Positions 23,801-38,800 are shown, numbered from the stretch's first letter. The stretch: 64,000 bases of DNA from Phalacrocorax aristotelis (GCF_949628215.1 NC_134281.1:46334512-46398511), one strand, 5' to 3'. Made by a program: numbers and translations. Notes: a model not told the origin generated them from the sequence alone.

Positions 23801-26800
23801 AGTTTGCCTTTGAAATAACATGTACAAGTTCAATGTTTTTCTCCTAATGTGTTCACAATTATCTTTTTTACATTTCTTTTTTAAGAAGCCTGGAAACAAT
23901 GTGAACTAAATGAAGTTTAGAATTATATATTTTAAGTTTTAAAAGTAAATGGCCCTCCATTTTATACTTCACAGATAATGTAAATGTCCTCATAGTCTGT
24001 TGATTGCCGTCTATCTTAATCCAGCAGTATACCTCGGAGTTCAGGTTGTATTTATCAGACTGGTAGAGGTCATCATGAATTCTTACTTGTTTTACACATC
24101 ATGAAGTCTGATGTGGGTTACCTTTTCTTGGTTGTGCGAAACATTGACCTAATTCTACAATTTTCTTAAACTGAATGAAGAATTTGCATCTGAAAAAATG
24201 AAACTCAAAAATTGCCACTACTTTTGAGTTTCTGTAACTGGTATCTAATTTCCTTTTACATTCTGTTTTGAAAAAGTAATTGCTTTATTTGCAACTCTAC
24301 TAATCTTTTTTGTATGTTTGCTTTCCTTTCTATGTCTCTTTTCTAGTTTGGACTGTTTTTTCCATTCTGCACCACTCTGCTTTTCATCCTTATTATTCTG
24401 TCAGTTTGTTAACTCTGCTTTCTCAAGGTTAGAGAATCTTTGCTTTTCTAATATTTACTGTCTGTTGGTTTAATAATGAACATCCTTCTGAGACTCTTAC
24501 ATAATCATTGAAATAGCACAGCACTTCTCTGAGGTGTCAGTATTCTGTGATCTCAAATTATTGCTGATTTCCATTGCTGTTCATCTGGAAGAACCCCAGG
24601 GTCCTTCCTTGAACCCAGACCTCTGTGGCTGTTACGTGTTGGTAACTGTGCTGCTTAAACTTAAAAGAAAATGCTGTGTCTTATCCTGTTGAAATTGCTG
24701 GGGAAGTGGTGACAGAGTAGTAACCCAATGTGATAGTTATCTTTAGGACTAATACCCATGGCTTTACTGATTATATTGCAGAAAATGTAGTGATCAGAAC
24801 ACATTCGATGAGATCAGTGTTGGTTACTGCTGTTTTGTGCATGTAAGTTGTTTTTATAGAGCTGTCAGACATCAGTGTGGTGGCTTTTTTTTTTCATTAC
24901 TAATGTAAATGATAAGAGTAGGAATACAGTGAAAGAAGGTAAAAGTTCTTTTAGTTAGCTCTGTAACTCCTTACCAAGAATTTGTTTTACTAGATGGAGC
25001 TTGAACCTTCAGCTCAGTTTGAGCTTTTTCAAAGGAGGTGTTATCTTGTTGATATGAAGGAATGTGTTTGTTCAAGGTCGTTGCTTAAGAAGTGAACCCA
25101 AAGGATAAGAGCTGTAGGCAGAAATAGGCTTTTTGCTGGTTTTCTTGGAGTGGCTTACATTGTTTTTTAAAAAAAACAACACACACAAAAAAAACACCCA
25201 AACAAAAAAAAACCCAAACAAACCCCTTAGGCTTCATCTTCAGGCTTGACCAACATAAAGGTAGTAGCAGAAATACCAGTAAGTATAATGGTAATCCATT
25301 ATGTTTTTAAAGTAGGAAAAGTTAACTTGTGATCCTTCTTTGTAGATGTTCAGAATGCATATGTATGTATATTGCTGTTATCTAATGGTTTCCTTACAGA
25401 ATTTTATTACCACAATAGTGTAACTTTTATTTTAATTCTGAGGTCTGAATGCAGATCCCATGAATGGGACACAGCAGCAGTCTAGCACGTGTTGCTGTGT
25501 TTCTTTACCTAGAACTGTTTGTAGTCACCAAATTGTACTTGCATTACCAGCCATAAAAATTCCTTGCATGCAAGCTCATCTTAAAGATTTTTGACAGGAA
25601 TTGCCTGGAACTATTTTGAGTTAAAAACTTGAAGTGTTTGCATGCATGTTCCAGTGTAGGGAATGGCACCAAATAGTTCTAACTTCTGTCATTTTTAACT
25701 TGTGTATTGAAGCTAAAAATGTTGGCTTTTATGTTGCTCCCCACACCAGTTCTCCTGAACAATTGAAAACAAGATTCAACTACCTTTTGTTCAAGTTTGA
25801 TGCTGGCATTAGTCTGCAGGATTTCTTTAATTGATGAGGAAAGGAGGCCTGGAAAGAATTTGTACATGTAGCTTAATAGCTCCGTGTTTTCTTCCTGTTC
25901 CCTACCTGGGAGAAGTAAAAACTTTCTAATTGGAACACCATGAGCAACTTTATTGATTGAACTGAAGGATTGAACTTCATAGCTATTTTGCCCATATTAT
26001 GCCCATTTGAGAAGCTGTACGCTAACTGGTTTAAGAAGGGCTATATGGTTTTGGGGTTTGTATTTTTTGTTTTTTAAAAATTTATTCATTCTTAGTTCAT
26101 GCATGAATAATCTATAGTTCTGCTCAATAATATGTGCTCAGATTTACTGTTTAGGTCTTTTTATGGCTTTTGATTTTTTTCCCTTTTTTGATTTTTTTTT
26201 TTCCCTCTTTTCTGTGTTTTTTTTTAATCCCATTTCCCCCCCCCCTCCCGTTTTCTTTTCCTCTTTGTTTTTTTTTGGTAGGTGTTTTTTGGGGGGTTGT
26301 TTGTGGTTTTTTTATTCCAGAGAATAAGCTTGAATAAACACATAGTTAATTGATTTATCTTTAGAGAAACTTCAGCATTTAGACTTTTGCGTTATTTTGT
26401 GGGTCTTACTTGCCTTTTAAAATTTTATGTACATATTTTTCCGCTGAACTTTGTCCTGATGACTTTATTCAAGGCTTGAAGCAAGTGACGTGTTCGTAGA
26501 AGGTAGTAACAGTGACTATGGCTTCTTAAACATGTGCATGTTGTGATAAGGCACAGTAGAAAAGATAAAGTAGTTGCTAATTTGTGTCTTCAGCATTTGT
26601 TCTCATAGTCATTTTTGTGTAGCTTTTTGAAACAAATAATTTGTATTACAGTTGCCTTATTATAAATACATTAAGTAAATGGGAACTCATGGGTGTAACT
26701 TACCTATGACTTTATATTTTCAAAGTTCTATTCAGTACTCTGAAGGTTCATGTTAAACTAGCTTGATATCACTTAAAGCACTGCAAATAAGTGTCTATAT

Positions 26801-29800
26801 TCTGCAACAGGAAGATCACAAAGGTGAAGAAATACAAATATAACAGTAGTAAACAAACCAAGCCACTCTTAAATGAATGCTAGGAAGCCAGCTAAAAGTT
26901 AACTGTAAGATAAATCTTATTTTAGAGCTAGATTTTATTTTTGTATGATCAGGTGGTCCTGTGCTTTTGTGGAATATGTCTTCAAGGGTTTACAGGAGAC
27001 AACTCTGAATTACTAGATGCATTGGATGTATGCTGCGTTCTGTTAATACAGCATCTGGACTGTTCTGGGTTTTTCAAGGTTGAAGATTTGAAATGCAATG
27101 CTACCAACAGTTGTTACAAGAGGATAGCTCATGCTGTCACAAAAAGTAAAGTTAATATAGTTGTTGGACAGCATAAACTGTAAACTAACAGTATTTGTTT
27201 TTTATCTTTCAGAGCACTCCAGGACCGAATTCTGTAGCAGATTTTTCTGCAATTAAAGAACTTGATACATTAAACAATGAAATAGTAGACCTGCAGAGGT
27301 AGGTAAAGGAGGAATAGTCATACTTGCCTTAGATTCAGTGGTGCTACTTCCTGTTTTTTTTAAAAACAATTCCATACATGAGAGAAAACCAGGTGGTAAT
27401 AGTCTGCTTTGCTAAAATAAATGGTTAGCAAGTCTGTAACTGTCCGGAACACTGTTTAGCACTTCTACACTTCCTTCACTCAGATGAATGCATTTAATAA
27501 CAGCAAGTCTGTGAAAGGTCTGTCCATCGTGTCGTCATGTCCATCATCTGGGTGCGTTTCAGAGACCTGCATATCTGAGCATCCTGAGATGGAAATACTC
27601 TCTTGTTCATCTTTATCGGCAGATGAGAATGCAGCAGATCTCTAGGATGCTGGAACCATGCTATAAATTGGTATTAGTTCTCTTTGATTCGTAGAGAGAG
27701 TTCTAAGGACTTTTTTTTTCTAGTAGCAGTAAAGAAGTGAGATGGGAAAGATGAAGTATGTAGGGTAGAGAGTGGGAAGATGACAGTTTGTATATGGACT
27801 GCTGCTTGGGTTTTGATAGTGGTAAAGATGGACATGCTTCTTTTCTGTTTAGTCAAACTGTTGCACTGAGAAAAATTGTTTTAATTTGAGGTCTGCAGAT
27901 GCTTGGGTTCCACTAATTATTTATAAGGTAATTAAGAAGATGACTTCAAGTGGCTAAGAAAATGAAGTTCATGTACATTTGTATAGTCTTTGTCATACTC
28001 TCAAGACATAGTAGATAATTTTCTTCAGTGATTTTTTTGGGTACTATCATAAATCTACCGAAAATTCTATTAAGAACAGTTAATTGTACTATTTTATAAT
28101 TGAGGGTGCTTTGTCATGATGAAATCTGCCTGTTTTATTCATGTCACTTGCAGGAATGATTTAATCTGGCAATGTGTCAAAGCACAGTCTGTTTCCTAAA
28201 TACCTAAATGTTTTTTCACTTCAACTGCTTATTCTCCCTCTTGTTACTCCCACTGCCTCTTAACGTCTCCCTTCTCTGCCTTCCTCTGTTGCTCTTTAGG
28301 TTGTATTAATTCCAATTTTGGACTCTCACATTTATTAACCTGAAAAACAATTTACAACTGTTTATATTTGCTGCCACTATCTTGGAGTGAAATAAATTGT
28401 TTGCTAGCATGAATTTTTAGATTAAGTTGGTTTTCAGTGGGTGGGCTTGCAACCTAACATGCAAGCCACTCTGTGTTGTTCTCTTTTCTTACTGTGAGGT
28501 ATGAAGGAACCATGGCCTTTGGAAAGTCATTGCTTCTGTTTCTTCTGTGGCAAATATAATTGGACAATTATTTAAGACACATTCGACTGATATTAGATTG
28601 TTGAAGATATGTTAGGGGCAACTACTAGTATGTATTTTTAGAAAGGGAAAATTTACTTTGGTTTGATTTACAGGTTCAGAACAGAACCAGATTAACAGAG
28701 GCTTAAGCCTGTGTTGTCAGACTGAAGTGTCATAGTAAGAGGTTTGTGTGGTTTCACTGAGAATGACTAGCAAACTCTCAATGTCATAGAGTGCATTGTG
28801 GCTTGAGTAACATTTTTTCATTTTAATTTTTTCAAGACAATTATTTTTTCGATTATTTGGAAATCCTTTAGCCACTGTAGAAGAGTTATTTTGGTAGCAG
28901 AGTAAATGTTACTTATCTGTCCCTTCCCTAAGCACTGGGGGCAATGCTAGGCAACAGATTAATCTTTTTGGTAAACGTAGAAAACGTTTTTCATCTTTGG
29001 CAAATCCACATTTCTGTTATAACTGGTGGAGTACACTTTCAGTCTTGATAGATATCATATAAAAATGTAATTTAAACTTAAGTTATTTTTGTTCATTATT
29101 AAACAAGATATATTGTTCACCCGTTGAACTAAATAAGTAATAATTCTAGTCCATGATTCCATTGAGAAGTGTCCGTGAGGGCTGCATTTCTGAGACCCAG
29201 TAAGAGGAATTGAATCTATTTTTGAAGTACGCTTTAAAATAAAAAAAAAGGGCAGTGGAGGAAATGCCTCAAAAGAATGACAATGTCTGGAAGACATAGC
29301 TTTTTGAGAGACTGAGCAAAAAATACAGAGGTGATGTGTTTGTGGCTCAAGTTTGGGAAAGATATCTGGTAGCCAATAGCTTTTTAATCTAATTCAGTAA
29401 AAACGTGAGAAAGGTGGAGGTTGAGGGTCAGATGAAGAACACTTATTAGCAAGGATAATTCCCCACTGGTAGGGGGAATCATTTGCCTAGGGACGTTGTG
29501 GAATCTGCATCATTTTGAGTCTGTCAGCACTGCTGCCTGTAAGTTCTGTTTCAGTTGCACTATATTTTTAGAAAGCTGTTTGAAGCTTTTTTGATCAGCA
29601 TTGTGGGAGGCTAGACCAGATGTTCTTAATATTCTTTTTTGAGCCATAAAACCTTTTTCTTCCCCAGTGAACCCTGCTTTGCTTTCATGCATTCAAAGCT
29701 AGCTATGGCCCACAAATTAGTGGAATTGTGAAAGACGTCCCTGCCCAGGGTAGGGGTGATGAACTAGATGATCTTTACAGGTCCTTTCTGACCCAAACCA

Positions 29801-32800
29801 TTATCTAGTTCTGGGAGATTCTGTGAATTTCTTCAAGATTTACCAATACCATGTTCCTCTCTAAGCATGTTAAGTAGTTGAGCTTAACTTAGTATATTTT
29901 ACCAAAAGAGCCATCCTTCACACATGTTGGACAGCGACAATTATAATTGTCTTGAATATAAATCAGGTTAAAAGGACCATAAAAGCTGGTAAACTGGTCT
30001 CTCAAAAGTAAGAAAGCAGCAATATGTCCCCCGAAAAACAGGGAAACTTCTCCCTGCCATACCCTTGCATCAAGCCTTTCTTTCAAAGCTCAGAGATCTA
30101 CAGCTTCTTAGCAAAGCAATGGTAGGATTTTTAAAGTAGGCTAGACTATTTCGTCTAACTTCTGGTTTGGAAGTAACTGAGCTATTGCAGGTGAAAAGAT
30201 TGGGGGGTGGAGGAGAACTAACTAGGCAGACCTTAGGCATTTTTTTCTAGCATTGCCAAATTAAAATGCTACTACACTAGGAACACTAGGAATTCCCAAA
30301 ATTACAAATGTATGTGAAAATAAGAAATGTTGGGCACTGGGAGTGTAGATAAAGCTACCAGCTCTGTGAGTAGTCACCTGTCACTTACCATGGAAAAGAG
30401 CTATGATTTTTCGCTTTTGTAACTAAGGTGATTCTAAGTGTTGGCCATCAAGAAGCCTGGCCAGGGTTGTTTCGTATTTGGCTCTACTGACATGGGGACT
30501 CCTCAGCTGTCAGCTATCACAAATGTTTGCCCCCATTTATAAATTACTCAATTCACAAATTAGTATAAAACTTATGGTTTTACTAATATTCTTTGATTGT
30601 AAATCATGAAATATCTGCTTTGGAGAAACCATCTATTAGTTTTGGGGTTTTTTTAACCACTGCTTTTAATTTCTTTGATATGAGGTTCTCCTGACCTGAC
30701 TACTATTAAAATACATAGGGAAGTTGTATTGCTTCCGTAAATTGGCTTGAATTGGTTACAAGTGTCATTTATTCGCAAGACCAGTTGGTTTTGGATTGGT
30801 GTCCCCCCCCACCCACCCCAAAAAGTAGGAGAACTGATGTGTAAGGAACTTCATGATCCAGGAAATCTGTCATATCCAATAAATCAATTTTGTTACTTGT
30901 TTTTGGTTCTTTCAGTTGCTGGGCATTTCTACAGGGGCATACCAGATAGTTGGTAAAAGAAATGGAGGCATTCAGAAGAATTAGTGAATTAAGTAGGTCT
31001 GTGTTGTCTTTTTTTTTTTTTTTAAACAAAGACACATTACGAGGAGGGGGAGGGGGATGTGTTATGTGTAGACTATATATACTCAGCTTGTTTTCCTTTC
31101 CCTGAGACTGCTGCTGAAGCTTTTCTTGTTCTGCCTGACAATACTTCTTTCACTTGATTTTTTCCAATTCATTGTTTGTGTTGTGATCTGGCCAGTGTAA
31201 GCTGCCTGTGGATGGGTATTGTATCCTGTTGCTTGCTTAGCATAGTCCGGATTGCAAGGTTCAGCTACCTGGCTTCTGCTGAAGTAAAAGGGAATTGATC
31301 TTCATCTCTGACAGTCTCCTAGGCATATTGGTGACAGTAATGTGGAATGGCTGTATATTAAAGCATACACACCTGCTTGCATTTCTTTTTCCTGCTCAGT
31401 TTTCATACCTGAGCAGGAAAAATAACAAGTATTTGTTTACCTAGCCAATTATTCTTTTATCTTCGATCAGGAATAATATGCCTGAATGTTTGCTGTGCTT
31501 GATGTGTGTCTGAAGGCTTGAAGGTATTTTTCAGCCAGACTTGTATTTAGATCTGTGGCAGTGCTTTGTTGAGATTGAGACCCTTTGTTCATGGAAAGTT
31601 ATGGAAGGCAAAATCAACAGAACTTCTTTCAACCCTGTGGTGCGATGCTTTAACTATCTAAGTGTAACTATACTACAAATACTAGTTTATTGAGGTAGAG
31701 GAGTGTGCTATAGCTTTGATGGAAATGATAGATTTGCTTAGAATTTCCACGATACTTTTTTCTGGTGAATGGAGAAAGGAATTTCATGAAACTTGAAGGT
31801 TCACGCTTAATAAAATAACTAGCCTTGTTCTTCAAAGTACCACTTTCCACACCTTTCCCTTTCCTTCCATTTAAACCTTCCCTTTGAGCACAGTCAACAA
31901 TTTGTTTTTTTAATCAGATGCTGAGATAAATAGTAGCAGAACATAATCTGTAGAAATTGTTTTTCAGAGCAAATGTTCATTTAAGGTCTGACATCTGGAT
32001 TTTTTTAAAATTTCCATTGTTGTGGTTTAGCAGTAAACAAACCTGCTTTACTTTAGAGACAGAAATGCTTTTTTCTGTGCTAGATAAGAGTAAACAGGAA
32101 TATTAACAGTTTTAGATTGATTACTAAACTGCTGCTATTAAACTACGAAGCTACCTTAATTTCGATATGTACTAGTAATATAATTTGATAGCTTTTTCAC
32201 TATGGCATTTCAATTAGAAATGTTAGGTTTATCACTGTTCAAAATCTAACTTCTAATGTGTGTGCTAATTTATTAACAAAATCTTTATGAAAATAAATAT
32301 ACAGAAGATAGTGTTAAAACTGTAAAGCTTGATGCTTTTCTGCATCTGTGAAAGGAGAAAAGATTCAATATACTGTCTAGAGATAAACACTCCTTTATGA
32401 TTTTTTTAAACCAGTAACACTTCAGAGTTTTATGTTGGGTTTTTCCCTTTCTTAAAGCTATTGTTATGTCTGACTGCCAAGAATTTAGTGTTTGTAATTC
32501 CCCTGTCATCAGTAGTCACTTTTGAACGTGAATAAATATCTGTAGACACAGACTTCATATGACACAGCAAATAACTATATATGCAGTCTCTGAGCAGATA
32601 GTGATTACAGCAAGCTAACCTTTCATCTTCGGACTGAGCTTACCAACAGATATATCTAAAGTTTGGTAGGCAAAGTTCATTAATCAGCTAGATTGGCCTG
32701 CTGGAAATGTTTTCTAGCTGCTGTTAGCATAGGAATTACTGTGTTTGCAGGGGTTAATAGATGGAATCTGATGCAATCCCTCCCACTTTTCCCAGCAGTT

Positions 32801-35800
32801 TTCATTAGACAAGTGCTCCATAGCAACAGTGAGATCACTGAAGACAGTATTTCATTGATTTCTCCCTCCCGCCCCCTTCCATTTTTGAGCCATTCTTATC
32901 ACTGAAGTGCAGTTGGGTGAAAAGATAGGGGGTTTTATGCAGAACACTTATGTAGGCTTCTGTCTTGTAAATAATTTGGAAAGCAGAAATCCCTTACATC
33001 TTTTGTGTTTGATGTTTCACTATGTATTTAAAGAGAGATACAGGCTTAGGGGGCTGGATAACTGTACCTGCTGTAGCAGATGTTCTTAAGTATTCTTGCA
33101 TTGTTTGCTGGTCTTCTAGGGAAAAGAATAATGTAGAGCAAGACCTGAAGGAGAAAGAAGATACCATCAAGCAGAGGACAAGTGAGGTCCAGGTAAATAA
33201 GACACAAAATTGTTGTTCAGACACCTGATACTGCACCATGTGGTGCTTTAATGGCAGTGGGATTACTGAGTCTTTAGATCACATCACTTATTCAGTGAAA
33301 AGAAAAAAATTGGTGGCTAAGATAATGTGCTTTGAAATGTGTTTTCTATATCAATGTGGGTTGGTGTAGGTGTGTGTATTTATCTAAATATGTGAGCTCC
33401 TAGGATATGTAGCCTGCATGGATTTTTAAATGAAAAATGTTACAAAATAATAGATTTCTCTTTTTTTCATTGTTTTTGTTTTGGTTTTTTGTGAGTGCTT
33501 TTTTTTTTACAGCAAGGTTATTTAATGTATGATTAAAACTAAAAAAGACACTGTAGCACTGTAAATTAATAAACGTAAGTGGTTGAATTAAAAGGGCTTG
33601 TGTATGGGGCTGCTTAAGAGTCGCAGTAATTACCAGCTTGGGAGGGATGTTGCCTCAAGTTAATTTTGCCTAACATAAGTAAATTTTTAAAATAATCTGT
33701 TTGATTTTTATTTAAAACGATGACATTGAATTTCCAGAATATTGGAAACTTTAGATTTTACAAGTGGTTTACAAGGATTAAAAATTATTCAGTCAGCATC
33801 AGTGTTTAGGGGTGCTAACAGTCTAGCCAAGCCCTGAATTAAATGCTGCAAAGCAATTTTTCAATTACATTTTAAGCTGCAAAAGCAGCTGGAGTTGCTG
33901 CTTTAAGAAAAACCCCGGTGTGATATCTGATCACTCACACTTATTTTAGGAATCTTCATTATTTTAAATAATCTTTATTTGATTAAGAGCAAATAATGCA
34001 AGATTTCTGCATTTTACTTTGTGTTGGGCAGAAAAAGAGCCAATGTGTTACCACCGTTATGAATTTTGTGCTGGGTGTTTAATATCCTTGAAGCCTGGAT
34101 GATAATTAATAGTCTGACCTTTCCGAAGATAATCAGATGCTGGCCTGTTAGTCACGATGGCAGCCAGATTCAGCAGCTGCAGGAATGCATACAGAAGTTG
34201 CCCATGTCTGTGGTTCTGTCCATGCATGCAGCGGTCAATCCCCTCCCTGCTCTGCAGATTGCCTTTTCACACTGTTAAAAATTCTTATGGGTATTCCTGG
34301 ATTTGCACACAGGATTATATTGTTAGTGTGTTCTGGAATCTGTGTGTGTTCGTGTGAAGGTTGAGTTCTCTGGTGCCTTTGCACAAAAGGTATATAAAGC
34401 TAAATAAAAACCTTGCCTTTAATGTTACAGTATTAGTGTCATCTGCATGTGTTTAGTGTTTAATAGTAAGCAGCATCACAGAATCAAATAAGTCATTGTG
34501 TCTAAAGAAGTAACGTTGGAAACAACTGTCTCAGGTCCTTAACCTCTTAGTGATTGCACAAGCTATTTGTACCTTTTTAAATATAGAGTTAGAGTTCTGT
34601 CAGTCTGCAGAGAAGGAACAGCCTATTACTGGCTTGTCAGAAAAATGAGAAACCATCAGGATCAAACAGGATACGGCTGTAGCATTCATTTAAGCTGGTG
34701 GCCCTTTATCTCTGGTCCCTTTCCTGCTCCTGAATGTTGGAGGGACCTGCATGTTTCAGGAAACTCATTGGAACTTCAGAGAATAGTGGTGACAGACTAA
34801 GAATATCTTTACATCATGCTTTTTTTCTTCTGCCTTTATTCTAATGGTGACATTGCTAAAGATGGTGTACAAAACTAGCGTGTTCTAATCTGCCACCTTG
34901 GATCAAGCTAGTTTCGTGACATCACACTCCAGGGTTTCTGATACCAGAATTACTTCAACGGGCACAAATCATAATCAAATATAGCCATGGTCTATGATGG
35001 GTCAGATGATTTGTATGGGAAAGAATAACAGTTCTTCTTCTATAAAATAATTTTAATCCTGTGTAAATAGATACTAAAAAGCAAAGACAGAAAAAGAGTT
35101 GGAGGGGAAACAGCATACTGGTGGAATTTAATGTGCTTATTAAAATATCAGCTCTTTAGTAGCAAAGATTAAGGGGTGTTTTTTCTTGAAAATCTATGGG
35201 CACAGTAACAAAGATCAAGAGACTTCTAGGGCACCATTTCCTTAGCTTATTCTGTGATTGGATTAGCATTTTCCTATAAATATGGGAGTAATAAACTCAC
35301 ATATAAAATGTTCTTCTTGGCAGTAAAGAAGTTTGTTTTACAGAGTTCATGTGTAACTAAAACATTAGTTTTTGACCACATACCAAGTGGCATCTGAAGG
35401 TGCCTTTCCCTGGCTGTCCCTTTGCTGTCTCATTGCCAGCTTGCTCTTCTAGACACAGATGTTGAGGGACAGTTGCTTCAGCTGCTGGAGACTGCCTCAA
35501 GCAATGGGTTTTGGGGTGCATTCACAAGATTCTCATCCTCCCTCTAGCGTTTCACATGTAATGGGCATGGTTTGTCAGTCTACCTGCTAGGGCTCTGAAA
35601 TAAGTGGCGATTCTCCTGGCTTTCCCAACAATTAGCGTATGTTCCTTAGAATTTTATTGACCTGAAGTCAAAAGGTCTATGTTTTGCTTTTCAGTGGGAC
35701 ACTGAGACTTTGTAAAGAAATTTGAGGACAAATGTATCTAATTCCTGAACAAAGCATAGTATATGTTTGCATCAGTTGGGAAAAAAATGTAACACACTGT

Positions 35801-38800
35801 GTGAGACACTGCTTCAGAGAAGCGGGCGGGGAGAGGGGGAAGTGAAAGATATTTTCGGACTGTGGCCTTCGAAGTAGCCTACAATGTTTCTGGCATTCTC
35901 TTCTAGCCTTTTGATCTCCTTGTTGGCCTGAGTTTTCAACAGATTCATGATCCGAGTATCCCACTCAGCATTGGATTTTCCCTATTCTTTGTTCCTTGCA
36001 GTGCAGCAGAGCCATTAGAAAGTTGGTGAAGTTTAACTTTCCTGTGCTGTTTTAGACTTAACTGTTCTTAGCACATGGATTGTTTGGTGGACTGGCAATC
36101 TATTAAATCCATAGTCTATCCGTGGAAATACACACCTCTATACTTTCCTTGTCCTACACTACATTAGCATGGAGAGTTATAATGATTAAATCCAATTCAA
36201 GATTACAGTTACCCTAAAAATGTTAGTTTGTATCACCTTAAGTATGTTAATGGTTTTCATATAGAATCTCATTCAGTGCTTGAACATTAAGATGCTTCTT
36301 CTCTGTTGAGAGTGTTCTTCGAAATCAAAGCTTAATTGGAGCCTGGTGTAGTCATGACGATGTATCTTTGAGTATTAGCCCCAGTTCTGTGTATTGTATC
36401 TACTCTGACCTTTAATTTTGGAGTGGTTATGTGAACATGTTTGGGTTTTTATTTTGGTTGGGTTTTTTCCTTCTTTTCTCTTCTGGGAGCCATCAGGCAT
36501 AGTTAGGTCTCTTCAGTGCTTCTCTGCAGCTGTGGCTAGGACAGGCATCGGGATTCAAGGAACAGTAGCAAGAGGGAGGTGATCTATATTGTGTGTATGT
36601 GAATTCTAGCTTCCTTTCAGAGAAAGGAGACTGAAATCTCTTTAAGCTGTTACTTTTTCTCCTGTTGCTTGTGTTGAGTGTCAGCTGATACTTGCTTTTC
36701 AAAGTGATGTAAAAAAATGAATGGATCAAAAGTGTCCCAATTATCCAGGTCAGTAGCTGGTGTAAGAAAGAGCTTTTTGTGCCCATGCCAGTTTGTCTTT
36801 CATAGATTAGAAATATCCAGTAACTCACCTAGTCTGACTGCTGTACATCAGTCATACACCCTTTACTGAGCTTCAAATTTGATTTGGTTTTTTTTTTTGT
36901 GTGTGGTTTTCTCCTGTTTTGAGGGAGTCTGGGGGGTTGGTTTTTTTATTTGTTTGGGGTGGGGTTGTGTTTTTTTCGGCTGGGATTTTTCTCCCCCCCT
37001 CCCCCCCCCCTTCCATAAAAGCATCTATGATGTTTCTTTAGGTAGTCTTCCAGTTGTCTTGAGGTTACCTATTTCCCTAGCATCTGACTGCTGCACCATA
37101 TGCCTTTCTATTTCTGCCTGGCTTTTTTTGTCCTGATTATCTGGAGGTGTTAGCACTGGTGGATAAACTATCTTCCTCACAAAAAAAAAAAACAAACAAA
37201 CAACCCCCAAACAAAACAACTCTAAAAAAGGACAGCAGGATCTTAGCTTAGAGTAGCACATGAATATATGATCTAATCAGAAATTAATGTCAGTTTGTTT
37301 TCTTATCCTCCTAAAACTTTTTATCTCTGTTTTTTTACTGTTGGTCATGATTATTCCCTTAATTACCATATTTTCTCAGAAAGGCTGCAATCTTCTTTTC
37401 ATCTAATGCTTTTCCTTTTCTATTAATCCTTTTTGATCTCCCCATATTATCTATTCCTCTTGACTTTGACAATTCTTTCTTCCTAAATTAGTTTCTTGAC
37501 TTTTTTCAATGTTATCTCTGCAGTTTGTTGAAGTATAACCATTTCTGTTGCTCAGAAATTAACTAATTGTCATGTGATGCTACTTAATGTACTTAGAACA
37601 CAAGATATATACATACTGTTGTTTCATAAGTTAAAAGATGCCGTATTGTTGTGTATGGAATTAACCTTTCCTACCAGTACCATTACATGGAAACTAAGTT
37701 TTTGGCTGATTTTTGCAAAATTAGAGGCAGGGAGGCTCTAGGAAGGAGTACATTTGGGTTAACAATGCACAAGTTTGGTCCATTACCATGTTGCTAAAAC
37801 AAGTTCCTATTTTTGTCCATGTGTTTTCAAACGGGGAGGGAGCAGAATAAAGAATTTCTATTATTAAGGAGCTCAGTAAAATATATTGCTAAAACATAGG
37901 ACAGATTCAGTGTGTAAAGATGACTTCTAAATTCAAAATGAAACCCTAACTTCCCTGTAAATAAAAAAGTTAATCTCTGTGTTGATGCACGATCTTCTAT
38001 ATTTCAGTGAGATTCTTTTTACTACAGAAAAGAAAAAGCAAATAACCTGTTTATTTTTATGTCTTAGAATTAGAATTTGAGAATAGTTGCTGGTCTGACA
38101 TGTTATAAATGCTAGCTTTTGAAAGATATTTTGTAGATAGTTTGAAATCTGAGTTAGTACTGCAGTTTATACTACAGAATTTAGTGGTTAGGAGGAGAGA
38201 GGGAACAAATGCAAAGCTTATGTGTTTTATTACAGGATCTACAAGATGAAGTGAAGCGGGAGAGCAGTAATCTACAAAAGCTGCAAACTCAGAAACAGGA
38301 AGCGCAGGAAATTCTTAATGATCTTGATGAGCAGAAGGCCAAGTTGGAAGAGCAACTTAATGACATCAGGCAGAAGTGTGCAGAGGAGGCCCATTTGGTA
38401 AGGTCTAGTGGCTAAGGCCCTAGAAAGAGTAAATGCCTCATTCTGAAGAACTCACCCTTGCAGTGTTACAGTTGTTGGGGCAGGAGAAAAAAACATTAAC
38501 AAATAGCCTGTGTGTCAAGATTTTGTGATCAACAGAGAATAGGAAATATGTCACTTATTTCAGTGACTTCCTAATTTAGTATCAGTGTGTCAACAAATAC
38601 ACTGAGATATACTTGCAAACAAATAATGCAAAACTATAATGCAACATAAGTGTAATTAGAAGCACTAGCTACCGGGACCGAGTCCTTAGTGGTTAAAAAA
38701 ATCATCTTACAGGTATGTAGATTTTTTTTCTAATATAAAAATATAATTTTTCCTTAAGGTCTAAAATGATGTTTTCAGGATTAGAAATATCTGTTGGTGA

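Larger units (their letters stand above)
27299..33119 (+). other. EPS15 intron 12 (about 5.8 kb, the second-longest after intron 1)
   Basis: It holds a CR1-like retroposon 3' end (29410-29835) and a perfect 14-bp inverted repeat (31386-31422). The rest is AT-rich DNA in which I see no exon. Confidence 0.75.

Noticed and set aside
25168-25228. A-rich tract as the poly(A) tail of a processed pseudogene
   Set aside because: It is interrupted by C throughout and no coding-like sequence or target duplication lies beside it.
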